This document shows, in pieces, positions 21,171 to 31,843 of a DNA stretch of 64,000 bases (its first letter is position 1; every line of letters starts with the position of its first letter). The notes under the pieces were generated by a model. The model did no database searches. It was given only the letters and a program-made list of their open reading frames with translations, and was not told the DNA's origin. Made by a program: the position numbers and the translations under genes. The stretch is from Aphanomyces cochlioides (lineage: Eukaryota > Oomycota > Saprolegniomycetes > Saprolegniales > Verrucalvaceae). The DNA lies in contig JAHQRK010000007.1 of assembly GCA_019828595.1 (NCBI GenBank), positions 620,001-684,000 on the forward strand. The letters are read 5' to 3'.

Positions 21171-21685
21171 ATCAACACGTCTATTTTCATTGTGGTCAAC
21201 TACAGAGTTTGTTGTTCGCACTCTAAATCGCAAGGGCCATTCAATCAGCTTCAAGATGTCATCGATAAGGAAAAGCGTCTCTAGGTAACTGGTGTGTCCT
21301 CCCCACGCACTGACCAAGGTGGATTCAAGATGTTACTCCCAATCTCTCTGATGGAAATGGACTGTAAATCACTTTGCGCAATTCTATCACAAAAAATCCA
21401 TGAATTCCAAGCTATGAGCCGACTCCAGTGGGGAGTCAAGGACTGCATCTCGATTACGTTGACAGAATAGCTTCTTAGTGTCAAGGAGTTGCAAGACCGC
21501 AGTGCCAACTCCACGTCGTAACTTGGGCCAAGTCTGGCGACTTGTGTAGTTGATTTTTCACCACCAAACACGACAATACAAACCGACATTGCTATGATTG
21601 GTTAAAACCTGCAAGTACAGAATCCAGTTGGAAATGCAAACTATGCAACGTTCATTCATCAATTTCTCTCGAGTTGAACAAGTGA
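21171..21685. other. Intergenic, no gene seen
   Basis: This separates GPI from the Crypton remnant. It contains only short frames without motifs. TIR-like or LTR-like structure was looked for and not found. Confidence 0.4.
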
Positions 21686-23222
21686 CTACGACAAGATGCT
21701 CTCACGTTTCCGCTTGCGAACTTCACGCACCAAGCAGGTGTAAGTATTGGTGTACCCCTCATAAACAGCTTCAAATTGGTCGTAGGATTGGAAGTTTTTG
21801 AATGCCACGCCCAACACTTGTCGTTCCGAGTACTTGCGTCTGTCGAGCTTGATCATTTCGGGAGTGAAGTCCTTCAAGGCACAGAACAAGCCAGCTTTTG
21901 GGTTTGCATGGTGCCATTGGTCCCAAGCCTCTCGGCCGTTGCGAGCAGTTGGAATGTTTTTGATTGCCAGGAATGCATCCAGTGCCCTTGTTTCTTGGTC
22001 AGTGCTCGTGGCTGTTGGGTGTTCTTGGTTGTCGGTAATGGAGTGCCGATCTCCTTGAGCCGTTTGGCTATTGCATCAGACAAAGTGTCCACATCAATAC
22101 GACTTGCATGGCTCGAATCAGGATCCTTAAACAGTTGATTTCCTTTCTCGCTCAATAAGTTTCGAGGGTCTTGCTGGCGGCTAATACTATGAGTAATAAG
22201 ATATTCACAGCATGTTTTAGCATCTTCCCAACGACACCAAGCCATCTGCTCTTGAAAATCAAAGCGTCTTTGGGGGAAACAAAGATACGGTAGAATGCCC
22301 CACCTCTTCGCATACTGTGCAGTGATATAGAAATTGGCAACTTGGGTATATTTTGCGCAATTTCTTGCAAGACAGCACGAAGCTTGCCTTGTTCAAGACA
22401 TTTGTTCCAATCAATTTTAACACCACCAGTCGGCAAGAATACGACATTTGGGAAGATAAAGGAGTTGTCAGACACGTTGATGCCATGTTTCGTACGGCAG
22501 AAAGATAGTCGTCATTAATTCCGCAAACTTTCATACAAGGGAAGGTTGCCTCGTCGATTAGATTGTACAATTGGCAGTCGCGTTCGACGGACGCTTTCTT
22601 GTGCCATCGCAGTCTTATAGAGAGGTAGTCTCCAAGACTATTCTCTCCACGCGAAACATCACTCCACCTCAGCGACAAAACCTCGCCAATTCGGAAACAA
22701 TCAAGGTAACAGGTGGAAAACAGCAGACAGTCATAGCGCCAAGGAAGGGATGGCAGTTTGCAAACGCATTCATAATGATCGACAGCTCGTGGACCGATAG
22801 AGGGTGGGCTTTCTTCTCGTCGTCTACATTGTTCTTTCGGTTGTATTTTTGCAAACCCACCACGTAACGTTTTGATTCATCATCTTGAGCGGGATTTGGG
22901 GAGATTCCAAGCAATTTAAAGTATGACACGAGTGCTGTTTTGGCATCATCAATTGTCTTTGCTTTACGTCCTTGACAGAGCAAATGGTGAAAGAAGTCAG
23001 TGCAGTCCACCGCTGTTGCGTTGTGTGCGTGCAATCCGTCTTATGGTTGGCGCAGAACTGCTCAAACTGTCTCTGGTAGACCGCATACCCCCTGCGTGTC
23101 GACTCGCTATGGAACGAGTCTTGAATAACTTGCTTCGTTGGAAGATGTGGCGGCGCGTGGTCTTCTCGTTGAGCCATTGTGACGTGAGGCGAAGATTGCA
23201 AACTGACTGCCAATGAATTCAT
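21686..23222 (-). pseudogene. Crypton-type tyrosine recombinase, copy 1, multiply frameshifted
   Basis: Reading the minus strand across about five frame changes gives one protein homologous to the recombinase at 59666-61146. The N-terminal SAM-like part has IQDSFHSESTRRGYAVYQRQFEQFC, with ALVSYFKLLGISPNPAQD further on. The catalytic part has box A CFRIGEVLSLRW (first Arg, about 22670-22705), box B SLHSMRRGG (His-x-x-Arg, about 22295-22325) and the terminal MAWCRWEDAKTCCEYL with the candidate nucleophile Tyr. The C-terminus shares DRRKYSERQ..VREVRKRKRE with copy 2. Cryptons are DNA transposons that move with this enzyme rather than a DDE transposase. No terminal inverted repeats are visible here. 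Confidence 0.8.
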
Positions 23223-23390
23223 CGATGTGTTAGCTATTCATTTTTGTATATATAGCGTCGCACGACAAACAAAACGTCCAATCAGTGTTCAATTTGTGTC
23301 ATCGGCCAATGATGAGTGTTTAAGCTGTCGGTTTGCCAATGAGAGTGGCGAAAATTGTCGGGTTTTTGTCGCGTATATAGTTTATGTTAA

Positions 23391-23544
23391 GGGCCCGTCT
23401 GGCAACCGAAAATATTACAATCAATGGGCCCAAAATGCCATTTTGAGGCCAAATTCAATAATTGAGGTCAAAATATGAACTTGTTTATCTCCAAGAGTTT
23501 TTCACAAATGGCATATTGATTTTGAAATTTTGCCAGACGCACCC
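23391..23544. mobile_element. PIF/Harbinger-type MITE, 154 bp
   Basis: Terminal inverted repeats GGGCCCGTCTGGCAA (23391-23405) and the complement of GGGTGCGTCTGGCAA (ending 23544) differ at two bases. They are flanked by identical TAA trinucleotides (23388-23390 and 23545-23547). A 3-bp TWA target duplication and GGG-starting ends are the hallmark of PIF/Harbinger. It has no coding capacity. Confidence 0.8.
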
Positions 23545-24797
23545 TAAATCATTTTTCATTTTGTCATATTTTCAACCAAATTTGTGGTTTTGACCAAAAA
23601 GCGAATTCATTTTCAAATCGATTTCATCATACTGAAGTGGTGTGTGTCAGTGTGTGTTTTGCGTGAGTCAGGTGTCTGATCGATTCTGATTGGCTGACTA
23701 ATGTTAAATTCTTAGTTCTAGCCAATCAGAGAATTCGAAATCAATTCGAAACCTCGGTCGATTCAAACCGTTCCTCACAATTTTGTATCAAAAGCACAAT
23801 ACCTGTGTGATCAATAACACCACTCGAATATAATAAAGTCGAAGGCTCCGGTAAATCGAGACACAACTCTACACTACAAAAGTATAGTATGTAGTCGGTG
23901 TAATATATAACTTGTATTGAGGGTGGAACTTGGTGGAACATATGTCCGGATAAAATTATTATCCGACCATGACAGTCATTCCTGAAAGAAATGTATGTAG
24001 TCCTATGTCAGGCAACATGCAGTGATTGCCTCATGGGGCAAATTTATGTGTGCCATGGAGGAAACAGCTCCACGAGGGATAACAATTGTACAGGAATCAA
24101 CCAAAGATGGTGGTTTCCTTGCGTCCTAGCAAAATACTAAGTAGTATACTCGCAAGCTGAACGCACAAAAGTAGATTTTCATGGCGATTTTACAGGTGTG
24201 CGCATGAGCTACCTTATATGCAGTTCGATATGTATCTTCTAGTAACATCAATTTAGTTATTTCGAATGCATAAGCCCTTGCTCACGAGAGAACTGAGCTA
24301 GTGAATTGTTTCTGGCCTTTATGTTGATGACATTGTGTGCTTTTACCGGATATAGCCAAATTATCCGGATAGTGGAACGTTGGTGGAACCCCAGTTAAGT
24401 GCTATTATTTTCATTTATTTAAACTTTTCGCCCGGATATATAGCATTATTTGAGACAAATCCAGGAATATAATTGGTCAAAAATAATTTTACAAAACAAG
24501 GATATCCTATTTAGACGGCGTGAGCGAAACCAGACATTCGCCCAGAATATTGCGCTCACCGGAGCGAATTCATCATTTATTTCGTAAAATATTGTTATTT
24601 TTTAAGGAATGACGTTTTGGCTATTACCCCTCTAAAATTCATTTTTGATACAATTTCCCCTGGTTTTCCAAAATCAACTGCCATTTAGAGCCCTTAACTA
24701 CTGCAAACACTTCAAATGTGCTAACGTTATGGGCGTCATCGTGGGAGCTCACGGCCATGCCCCTAAGTGTCGGAAATTCAAAATAGAATTTTAGGGG
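23545..24797. other. Intergenic AT-rich region with degenerate CCGGATAA palindromes
   Basis: No gene recognised. An 11-bp inverted repeat TCTGATTGGCT/AGCCAATCAGA lies near 23683-23740. Pieces of the dispersed palindrome lie at 23943-23970 (TCCGGATAAAATTATTATCC), 24346-24380 and 24430. The frame on the minus strand at 24639-24890 carries no known motif. Confidence 0.45.
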
Positions 24798-25165
24798 GGG
24801 AATGCACCTTTTTGCGTTAAAGTTAGAACATTTTTCGATTGATTTAATCTGTTCAAACGAATTTAAGGTCAATGACATTTCAATACACACAACAGCACTT
24901 CAATTAAATATCACTTCCATCAACTGCATTTATAAAAAGTCAATGTCATTTAAAGAAGTCCACACTATCGATGTAAAAGACAACATCACTTTAAGAAAAG
25001 TCAACAACACTTTATAGAAGTCGCAACATACAAATTAAGTAATTTGCACAACTTGAGTGACCCTCACATTCAGGACGCGAATTATATTCGGTACATGTTA
25101 ATCGCAAGGAAGGTTTGAGAAAAGAGCCAAACCAAGTCAGCGTTGTCGCAAAAAGTGTAGTCATT
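24798..25165 (+). repeat. Interspersed repeat family R, copy 1
   Basis: Starts CACCTTTTTGCGTTAAAGTT. It is homologous along about 350 bp to 27446-27790 (same orientation) and to the inverted, split copy 28001-28126 plus 29943-30046. Shared words include ATTTAAGGTCAATGACATTT, TTTATAAAAAGTCAAT and AGACAACATCACTT. No ORF. It is probably a relic of a non-autonomous element. Copies 1 and 2 bracket the pogo element. Confidence 0.8.
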
Positions 25166-25639
25166 TCCTATTTTAATTGTAAGCTTCATTTTCATTTTCC
25201 GTATCAAGTGCCATGATCAGCATGTAGAAAACACTATATATTTTTAGAAACTCATAAAAGTTTATCATGGATTGCATCACAACACTTTGACAAAATCTAG
25301 AACAAGACCTTTATTCTATTGCAGTATCTTATGCCATATGGAACAACTTATGATTAGGCTTGAGAATAGACTAGAGTTACTGGCTAATCTCAATACTCTG
25401 CACAATGTGCGTATTTTTACAAAGATGTAGAGGCATCTTTCCAAACGCAGATTTCTCGTAAATGTACCGTGGACTGTGTCCAAAACTGCAAATGATTCCT
25501 TCGAGGTGGTTGTTCGAATTCAGAGAAACTCCAAGTAATAGACATTCAAGTCTATCTGCTTTGAAAAATCACATCTGACAAACAAGTACGGATAACTGTC
25601 CGCATAAACTTCACATTTCAGAATCGTCCCTTGGCTATA
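25166..25639. other. Intergenic, no gene seen
   Basis: AT-rich sequence between repeat R copy 1 and the pogo element. Nothing supported. Confidence 0.35.
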
Positions 25640-27307
25640 CAGTTGTGCTCGACTTTTTGCACTCTACTCAATCTAAATACCTCCATAAATTTATAATACA
25701 AGTTCTAGAGGTTTTTGGATGTTTCTATTTCTATGTCACTCAGCAATTTACCTTGTCGTGTAGTCAACAGGATTCTTCACTCTCGAATCGTACGGAAAGC
25801 GAACCAAACGAAGATCACGCTCAGGAACAAGCCACATGGAGCGTTTCCTGCACGTCCACTCAGTGCTCCATCCACAGCCATATTCAGCCAATGACGACAC
25901 TTCGTGAGTTGGCTATGATTTGAAAATTCAAATGCGTGTGCAATTTTGTTTTCAACGCAAACCTCGAGAATTCCCAATGCCAGGAAGCAAAAAGAGACTG
26001 ACCTTATCGGAAAAACATCAAATTAGAGAGCATTACAAAGATGTGGAGCGACCTATCATGACTGATATTCGCAAGTGGGTCACGAAAACTTTGGAATGGA
26101 GCTCAATATCACAACAATCCGACGAATTGTTCAAGACACGCGACCATGCATGGCTGCCAACATAGACGCTGATGCCACAAACAAAAGATGCAACTTGTAC
26201 AAGCCACGACATCCCGAGCTCGACCGAAAACTCGCTGAATGGGTTGTCGCTGCAAATGAAAGGCAAGCCTGTATAACAGGAGCTGTCATCATGGAAAAGG
26301 CTCAAAAACTTGCAAAAGAAATGAATCTTACCAGTATCGGCAATGTGTCAAGAGGCTGGCTTTATGGCTTCCAAAGACGACACAATCTCAAAATGTATCG
26401 GCTTCACGGTGAATCCGCTTCGGTCCCACCAGACGTCATTGAAAAAGGACGTGAAATGCTGCAAATGGAAACCCAAATGTACCCCAAATCCGACATCTAC
26501 AACATGGATGAGACTGGTCTTTTTTTTAATTTCCAACCTTCGACGACGATCTCCAATAGACCTCGGCAAGGTCAAAAAAAGGACAAACGGCGCATTTCTA
26601 TCGTCCTTGCCATGAATTCAGATGGATCCGACAAATTACCCCTATCGTTCATTGGGAGATCTGCGAAGCCTCGATGCTTTGGTGGGATGTCAGCAGAAGA
26701 TTTGGGTTTACTCTACACCAGCAACCGCAAAGCTTGGATGACGATATCGACCTTTTGCGAATGGATGACAAACTTGAACGACAAAATGAAGGCGGCAGAT
26801 CGAAAAATTCTTCTACTCATTGACAACGCATCATCCCACAAAACTGTTGACATCGATCTTACCAATGTTCGAGTTCTTTTGCTCCCGCCCAACACAACGT
26901 GTTGCCTACAACCTCTTGATGCAGGGATCATTGCTTCTTTCAAGAGGCTCTACAAAAAACGTCAAATTGATCATGCGATCCAAATAATCGACAGCGAACC
27001 TGAGCGCCAAGATTTTCAATCCCAAAAGCTGTTTGCAGTTGATGTCCTCACAGCTATGAAATGGGCCACTGACGCATGGTCTGAAGTTTCTGCAACTACA
27101 ATCAGCAATTGTTGGAATCACACCCGTAAAGTACCTGAAGTGTCGCTCATGGATCACCTCCAGTCGCTTGGCTTCGAGCATGAATGTCCATCGGAGGATG
27201 TGTAGTGAATTTAAGCAAATGACTTGAAAACTTTATAAATACTTTTAAACTTTATAACCTTATATAAATTATGAACAGTGAGTAGTGCAAAAAGTCGAGC
27301 ACAACTG
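25640..27307 (+). mobile_element. pogo/Tigger-type DNA transposon, 1668 bp
   Basis: Ends are inverted repeats beginning CAGTTGTGCTCGACTTTTTG at both termini (25640 onward, and complement ending 27307), continuing to about 30 bp. Both ends are flanked by the dinucleotide TA (25638-25639 and 27308-27309), as expected for the pogo group of the Tc1/mariner superfamily. The single gene inside encodes a CENP-B-like DDE transposase with one frameshift. Confidence 0.9.
25977..27205 (+). pseudogene. pogo-type (DDE_1/CENP-B-like) transposase with one frameshift
   Basis: From ATG 25977 the protein begins with a CENP-B-type helix-turn-helix (KRLTLSEKHQIREHYKDVE). A 1-nt slip at about 26085 moves the frame to NFGMELNITTIRRIVQD, which then runs on to 27205. 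A second HTH (ELDRKLAEWVVAANERQ..GWLYGFQRRHNL) precedes the catalytic core: Asp in IYNMDETGLFF, Asp in LLLIDNASSHK and Asp in CLQPLDAGIIASFK. All three acidic residues are present, so the slip is the only visible lesion. The protein would cut and paste the flanking TIRs. Confidence 0.88.
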
Positions 27308-27445
27308 TAGAACTCATTTTCTTCATAAATGCATTCTATACTCAGGGACCAGTCTCACACGGCAATGTATAAATGCATAGAGGGTGAAAATAGACTTTGA
27401 TTTCAATGTATGCCAATATCAATAATAATATTATACCCTAGTACA

Positions 27446-27790
27446 CCTTTTTGCGTTTAAGTTGGATCATTTTGCGATTGATTTAATCTGTTCAAAAGAA
27501 TTTAAGGTCAATGACATTTCAATAAACACAACTGCACTTCAATTGAGTCTCACTTCTGTCAACTGGATTTATAAAAAGTCAATTTCATTTAAAGAAAGTC
27601 CACGCCATTCATGGAAAAGACAACATCACTTCAAAAAAAGTCAACAACTCTTTATAGAACTTGCAACCTACTAGTACAAATTAAGCATTGGCGCAATTTG
27701 AGTGACCCTCACATGCAAGAGGCGAGTTAGGAAGATTTTAGAGACGATCCAAACCAAGCCAGCGTCATCGCCCCATCGACAAACTGACTT
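27446..27790 (+). repeat. Interspersed repeat family R, copy 2
   Basis: Homologous to 24798-25165 in direct orientation (CACCTTTTTGCGTTTAAGTT..., ATTTAAGGTCAATGACATTT). The match extends to the CCAAACCAAG(C/T)CAGCG word near 27748. No coding content. Confidence 0.8.
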
Positions 27791-28000
27791 TGGTGCATAG
27801 AATGATATTGTGTTAATTCACGGAAACCAGACAAAAAAAATTAGATCATTAAAAGCCGGATAAAGATATTCTACCTCCGAGGGTTCATTTTTGGTTATAT
27901 TTTCTACCTGGGCCATTTTAATAAGCTCCAAATGTGTTTTATGAAGCCGATATTAAAGTGAAATGATGGATTTGTTTCCCGCCCTGAGTGGTGTGAGTTA

Positions 28001-28126
28001 GAGGTTGCAAGTTCTATAAAGTGTTGTTGACTTTTTTGAAGTGATGTTGTCTTTTACATCGTCGGTGTGGACATTCTTTAAATGACATTGACTTTTTATA
28101 AATTGCAGTTGATGGAAGTGAGATTA
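28001..28126 (-). repeat. Interspersed repeat family R, copy 3, first half (inverted)
   Basis: Reverse complement of the 3' half of repeat R (GTTGCAAGTTCTATAAAGTG..., GCAGTTGATGGAAGTGAGATTA). It stops abruptly at TTA 28124-28126. The remainder resumes at 29943, so a 1.8-kb segment was inserted into it. Confidence 0.82.
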
Positions 28127-28260
28127 TCCAAAGCCCCTAGGCCCCGTTTGGATAAAATGCTGTTTCAAAACACTGGATATCCGTTTCCGTTATTCCCGAT
28201 GGCAGGATAGCAGATTTGTCCATTCAGTGTTTCTGTGCGTTTGGAAGCACAAACACTGTA

Positions 28261-29620
28261 CTACACCCTTTCACGATCAAACTGGCAACATTTTCCATTC
28301 AAACTGCCAATATAAAATAGATTGATGTGACAAACATAAAAAAAATACAAAATTTTCCAAACCAATGTGGCACCTTTCCATTCAAACTGGAAACCTACTT
28401 TCCGTACACCATGTCTTCATTCCTCAATGCCTTGTCAACATTGCGTTGGCAAAACATTGACTCGCGTATGACTAACGATTGTGTAATACACAACAGGCTT
28501 TCACGAGCCGCTTCTTCCAACAGGTTGATTCTGCTCTCAAGGAAGGAGCTGAAGTCGCGTCTTTCGAACATCAAATTTGTTCGTACAGCCAAGTAAGATT
28601 TGATCCGCGACTTCAGAACACTGAAGCAGCTTTCGATTGGATTGAGCATGGGTGAATAGGGCCCAAGTCGCAGCACAACCATGTCCTCATGTGGAGGTAC
28701 CCTTTGCTCCGTTTAGAAAAAAATGTGCTGGTGCATTATCCAGCACAATAACAATTTTCTTGCCGCCAAAATCATTTTGCCATGTCGATGTGCGTTTGAC
28801 AGCTTGGTAAATGGACTCGACAAAGTCAGCATTCTGCTCCATACGAATTGATCCACGCCGAAGTGAATAGCACACAAGCCCTTGTTCAGCGGACACGGCG
28901 CATTGGATCTGCAGATTGGGCCCTTTGGATGGGGGGAGGATGATACGCGCACGCTGTCCTTCCTTGGCTCGGCCTTGTGATCGGCTGCAGTAGATGTTGA
29001 AGTTCGTTTCATCGAAATAGACGATATAGTCGCCGTTTTCTTGATGCTGGACAAGTTTTTGGGCAAAGTGCATTCGCTTTAGCTTGTTTGTTTCGTTGTT
29101 ACACGTCGCCGGTTCGACGCGGACTTGTTTAACTGTGTACAACATGCCAAGGAGGTGGCGGCTGATTGTTTGTAGCGACAGTTTTGTGCCGGGAAATTCA
29201 TGTGCGATGAATTCCTTCATTGTTGACAGCGTGTATTGGCAGTTTTCGTCTAAGTATCTCTCAAGAGCTGATAGAATTTCAGCCGTTACTTTCGTCAGTG
29301 AAGCTCGGGCACCGCCACGTGGAAGACGAGTGACTTGACCACTTGTAATCACTCGTCGCGCAGTTCTGAGCGACACTGCGTTGTGTTCCGCGACAGATTT
29401 CCAGTCTTGACCACTCCTGAAGGCGTCGAGGATGCGTGTCTTCTCCTCCGCCGTTGCGTTTCTCTGCTTGACACGTGCGGAGCTCATGGAATGTCGAAGT
29501 GAATGGCAGATTAGTCATATTGATTGGAAACTTTGCCGAACTTACACACTGCCAAACTCTATATTTTTATTGTGGTGGGTTTGAATGGAAAATGTTGCCA
29601 GTTTGATTGAAAGGGTGTAG
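28261..29620 (-). mobile_element. Tc1/IS630-type transposon, 1360 bp
   Basis: Terminal inverted repeats of about 42 bp start CTACACCCTTTCA at each end, with a 2-nt difference (CACGATC versus CAATC), and share CAAACTGGCAACATTTTCC. TA dinucleotides flank both ends (28259-28260 and 29621-29622). One minus-strand transposase gene lies inside. Confidence 0.9.
28395..29487 (-). pseudogene. Tc1/IS630-type transposase with one frameshift
   Basis: ATG at 29487 opens an N-terminal HTH (AEEKTRILDAFRSGQDWKSV), then a second winged-helix part (YLDENCQYTLSTMKEFIAHE). The DDE core follows: Asp in IVYFDETNFNIY, Asp in VIVLDNAPAH, then a frame slip in a T-run at about 28715-28725, after which HEDMVVLRLGPYSPMLNPIE supplies the Glu. 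The two pieces (29487-28687 and 28682-28395) make a near-complete enzyme. LDNAPAH and YSPMLNPIE are classic for this family in oomycetes. Confidence 0.88.
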
Positions 29621-29942
29621 TATGTCAAGCATCACTGGAAATACCTCCAGCGCAGCGTTCATAAGAAAGTCATCCGCAGCATCGTCGATAGTGTAGACTT
29701 GGGACGACATTGCTTGACGGAAAGTGCAATAATTCGAGATCCCCTCACGTCCATCTAAAACACTGCAACAACCCTGTCCCTAGCTTGAAAAAAGCCTCTG
29801 AGCTCTTTTTCCACAACGTGTTATCGTCGAGTCATCCAGCATTTCAGCCAAAACGTGTTTTGTGGAACCAAACGATCAACTTGTTGTGCATTTACTGTTT
29901 CCTCAAGTTTCAGTGAAAACCGGCTCCAGAACACGTTATTTG

Positions 29943-30046
29943 TTAATTGAAGTGCTGTTGTGTTTATTGAAATGTCATTGACCTTAAATTCTTTTGAACA
30001 GAGTAAATCAATCGAAACATGATCTAACTTAAACGCAAAAAGGTGT
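29943..30046 (-). repeat. Interspersed repeat family R, copy 3, second half (inverted)
   Basis: Continues the inverted copy from 28126 (TTAATTGAAGTGCTGTTGTG..., AACGCAAAAAGGTG). Joined to 28001-28126 it rebuilds a complete inverted repeat R. 30047-30364 beyond it holds nothing I recognise. Confidence 0.82.
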
Positions 30047-30364
30047 AGACGTTTTGTGTTTTGGAATGAGAGTGCCCAACATTGCTGATTCCGAACAAGT
30101 ATCGACCGAGTCGAAATTGTGTGCGAAGGGCATATTTCATAGGAAGGGCTTGACAATTTGACTCGCCTTCGCCAACAAAACTTGGGCTATACTGGCCCAG
30201 CCAGATTTGCAAGGGGATCTAATTGATACACTGAAGCATGACCGTCTATCAACACAACCTGAATAAGCTTATGGATCGATATAACAAGACTACATTTGTA
30301 TTGTAGTATAGACTCATAATATTACATTTCACATTATGCAAAACACTGGATTGACAAAATGCAT

Positions 30365-31810
30365 TCACATGGTCTTCATGTCGAATTTGAGGAAGAAAAT
30401 CGCCACGAACAAAGCAATCGTACTGAGGATACCACCGACCAACACAGGCAAGGCAAAGGTCATGGAGGTCTTGACCAATTGGGTGGCCAAGGCAAAGTTG
30501 AGGAATTGACCAGCGCAATTGGCAGAGTTGAAAGCACCAGCGTACATACCCAAGTTGTTGTCAGGGGCCAAACCGATTTGGAACACAATCATAGGCAATT
30601 GCAAGGCAAAGGTGGTTTGTTGCGAGATCGAAACCAAGACGACAATAATTTGGTCCACGATGACAACCTTGCAGAATGCCATGATGATCAAAAGCACTTG
30701 TGGGACGCAGCAAAGCACAATGACCCACTTGGCTCCGATCTTGCGCACAAGGAAGGGCATGCAGAGCAAGTAGATCCAGCCAAAGATGTTGAAGATCGTA
30801 TCAGTGACACCACCGGCAAGTTGGACACCATCGTTGTACGCTTTTTGTCGGTCCGTGCAAGCAGGGTAATCTTTCGTGCCGCAAGTGTCAGCCCCAGGGG
30901 CAAGACCATCCTTGACACGGATACCGAAGAATTGACCCTTGGCGCCGTTGTACGCAGTGTAGCCGTATTGGAGGAGCAAAAAGATAACGCAGTACAAAGC
31001 GAGGACCTTGGGGAGCTTGCGCAGACCAACATACAAGGCAGAGAAAGCATCCTTGAGTTGTTGCTTGGTATCAACCTTGACAGCAGGGATGTATTGTTCT
31101 TCCTTGACGAACCAGCATACGCTCATGCAGCACACGAACATGATGACCATCAACATACCCATGAAGGACTTGATCGACTGATGGGCGGGGCCGAAGAACG
31201 AAATGTAACCAGACACGACCAACGAACCAGCAATCGACCAACCTTGACCGATCGAAGCAGCCGTCACTTGACGGTTGCCAGCCAAATCAGCAATCAACAA
31301 CACCACTGGCACTTGCGTCAAGTTGCACGTGATGTCCATCCACACGTAGCAAATGACCACAAACACAGTCGTCCATGTGCGGTCATCGGGAGTGTCACCG
31401 AGGGAGTTACCGATATCCGTTGCGTTCATCATGACAGCCCAGCAGATAATACTGGTGACGGCACCCCAGAACAACCAGGGCTTACGGCGACCGTACTTGC
31501 TGGTGGTAGCGTCGGAAAGCACACCGATGAAGGGAGCGACGAGGAGACCGGAGACAGGGCCGACAATTTGCACACCTTGGACGGACGAGTAACTCAAGAG
31601 AACTTGGAGGAGAGGTCCGAGAGCGGCCCATTGAGCAGCCCAGGCCATGTTCATGGCCATCTTGGGGCAGCAGACCAAGAACATCATGGGGATGGACATG
31701 CCTTCTTGTTGTGACTTGTCGACGACATCGAGGCCTTCAGCATCCTTTTGGACGTAGTCGACATCGTTCGGGGTGACTGGAACAGCGGCGTCTTCGATCT
31801 TGGAGGCCAT
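30365..31810 (-). CDS. MFS/GPH-type sugar transporter paralogue 1
   Basis: An intronless 481-residue protein with about 12 hydrophobic segments, starting after a soluble N-terminus (residues 1-38). The loop between TM2 and TM4 reads LSDATTSKYGRRKPWLFWG, the RxGRRxP-type motif of the glycoside-pentoside-hexuronide/sucrose (SLC45-like) branch of the MFS. The segments TDIGNSLGD and LGMYAGAFNSANCAGQFLNF fit that branch too. A Cys-containing extracellular loop (ADTCGTKDYPACTDRQKAYNDG) follows TM7. It probably couples sugar uptake to protons across the plasma membrane; the substrate is unknown. Three further copies (46235, 48005, 53399) lie downstream in the same orientation. A conserved promoter-like element sits about 17-33 bp before the ATG. 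A long antisense frame over the gene is a shadow. Confidence 0.85.
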   Translation of the reverse strand: MASKIEDAAVPVTPNDVDYVQKDAEGLDVVDKSQQEGMSIPMMFLVCCPKMAMNMAWAAQWAALGPLLQVLLSYSSVQGVQIVGPVSGLLVAPFIGVLSDATTSKYGRRKPWLFWGAVTSIICWAVMMNATDIGNSLGDTPDDRTWTTVFVVICYVWMDITCNLTQVPVVLLIADLAGNRQVTAASIGQGWSIAGSLVVSGYISFFGPAHQSIKSFMGMLMVIMFVCCMSVCWFVKEEQYIPAVKVDTKQQLKDAFSALYVGLRKLPKVLALYCVIFLLLQYGYTAYNGAKGQFFGIRVKDGLAPGADTCGTKDYPACTDRQKAYNDGVQLAGGVTDTIFNIFGWIYLLCMPFLVRKIGAKWVIVLCCVPQVLLIIMAFCKVVIVDQIIVVLVSISQQTTFALQLPMIVFQIGLAPDNNLGMYAGAFNSANCAGQFLNFALATQLVKTSMTFALPVLVGGILSTIALFVAIFFLKFDMKTM

Positions 31811-31826
31811 GCTGCGCTCGGCAAAG

Positions 31827-31843
31827 GAAATTTCAAAGTGAAG
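31827..31843 (-). promoter_or_regulatory. Inr/FPR-like core promoter of MFS paralogue 1
   Basis: Minus strand TTCACTTTGAAATTTCC resembles the oomycete TCATTYYNCAWTTT core. The same element occurs at the same distance before the ATG of the other three copies. Confidence 0.6.

Larger units (their letters stand above)
28127..29942. mobile_element. Insertion (1816 bp) splitting repeat R copy 3, containing a Tc1-like element
   Basis: The interruption is flanked by TTA on both sides (28124-28126 and 29943-29945), consistent with a 3-bp target duplication. The outer ends (TCCAAAGCCCCTAGGCCCCG on the left) do not form a clear inverted repeat. The outermost element is therefore unclassified, possibly Harbinger-like by its TTA. 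Nested inside is the Tc1-like transposon at 28261-29620. Confidence 0.65.

Noticed and set aside
23640..23745. Inverted repeat around AGCCAATCAGA as a MITE
   Set aside because: Only 11-bp arms, no target duplication found, and CCAAT-like words are common in this AT-rich spacer.
30359..31714. 451-codon open frame antisense to MFS paralogue 1 (with similar long frames antisense to paralogues 2 and 3)
   Set aside because: It mirrors the transporter codon by codon, is charged and repetitive with no family motif, and recurs only where the real gene is. It is a codon-bias shadow.
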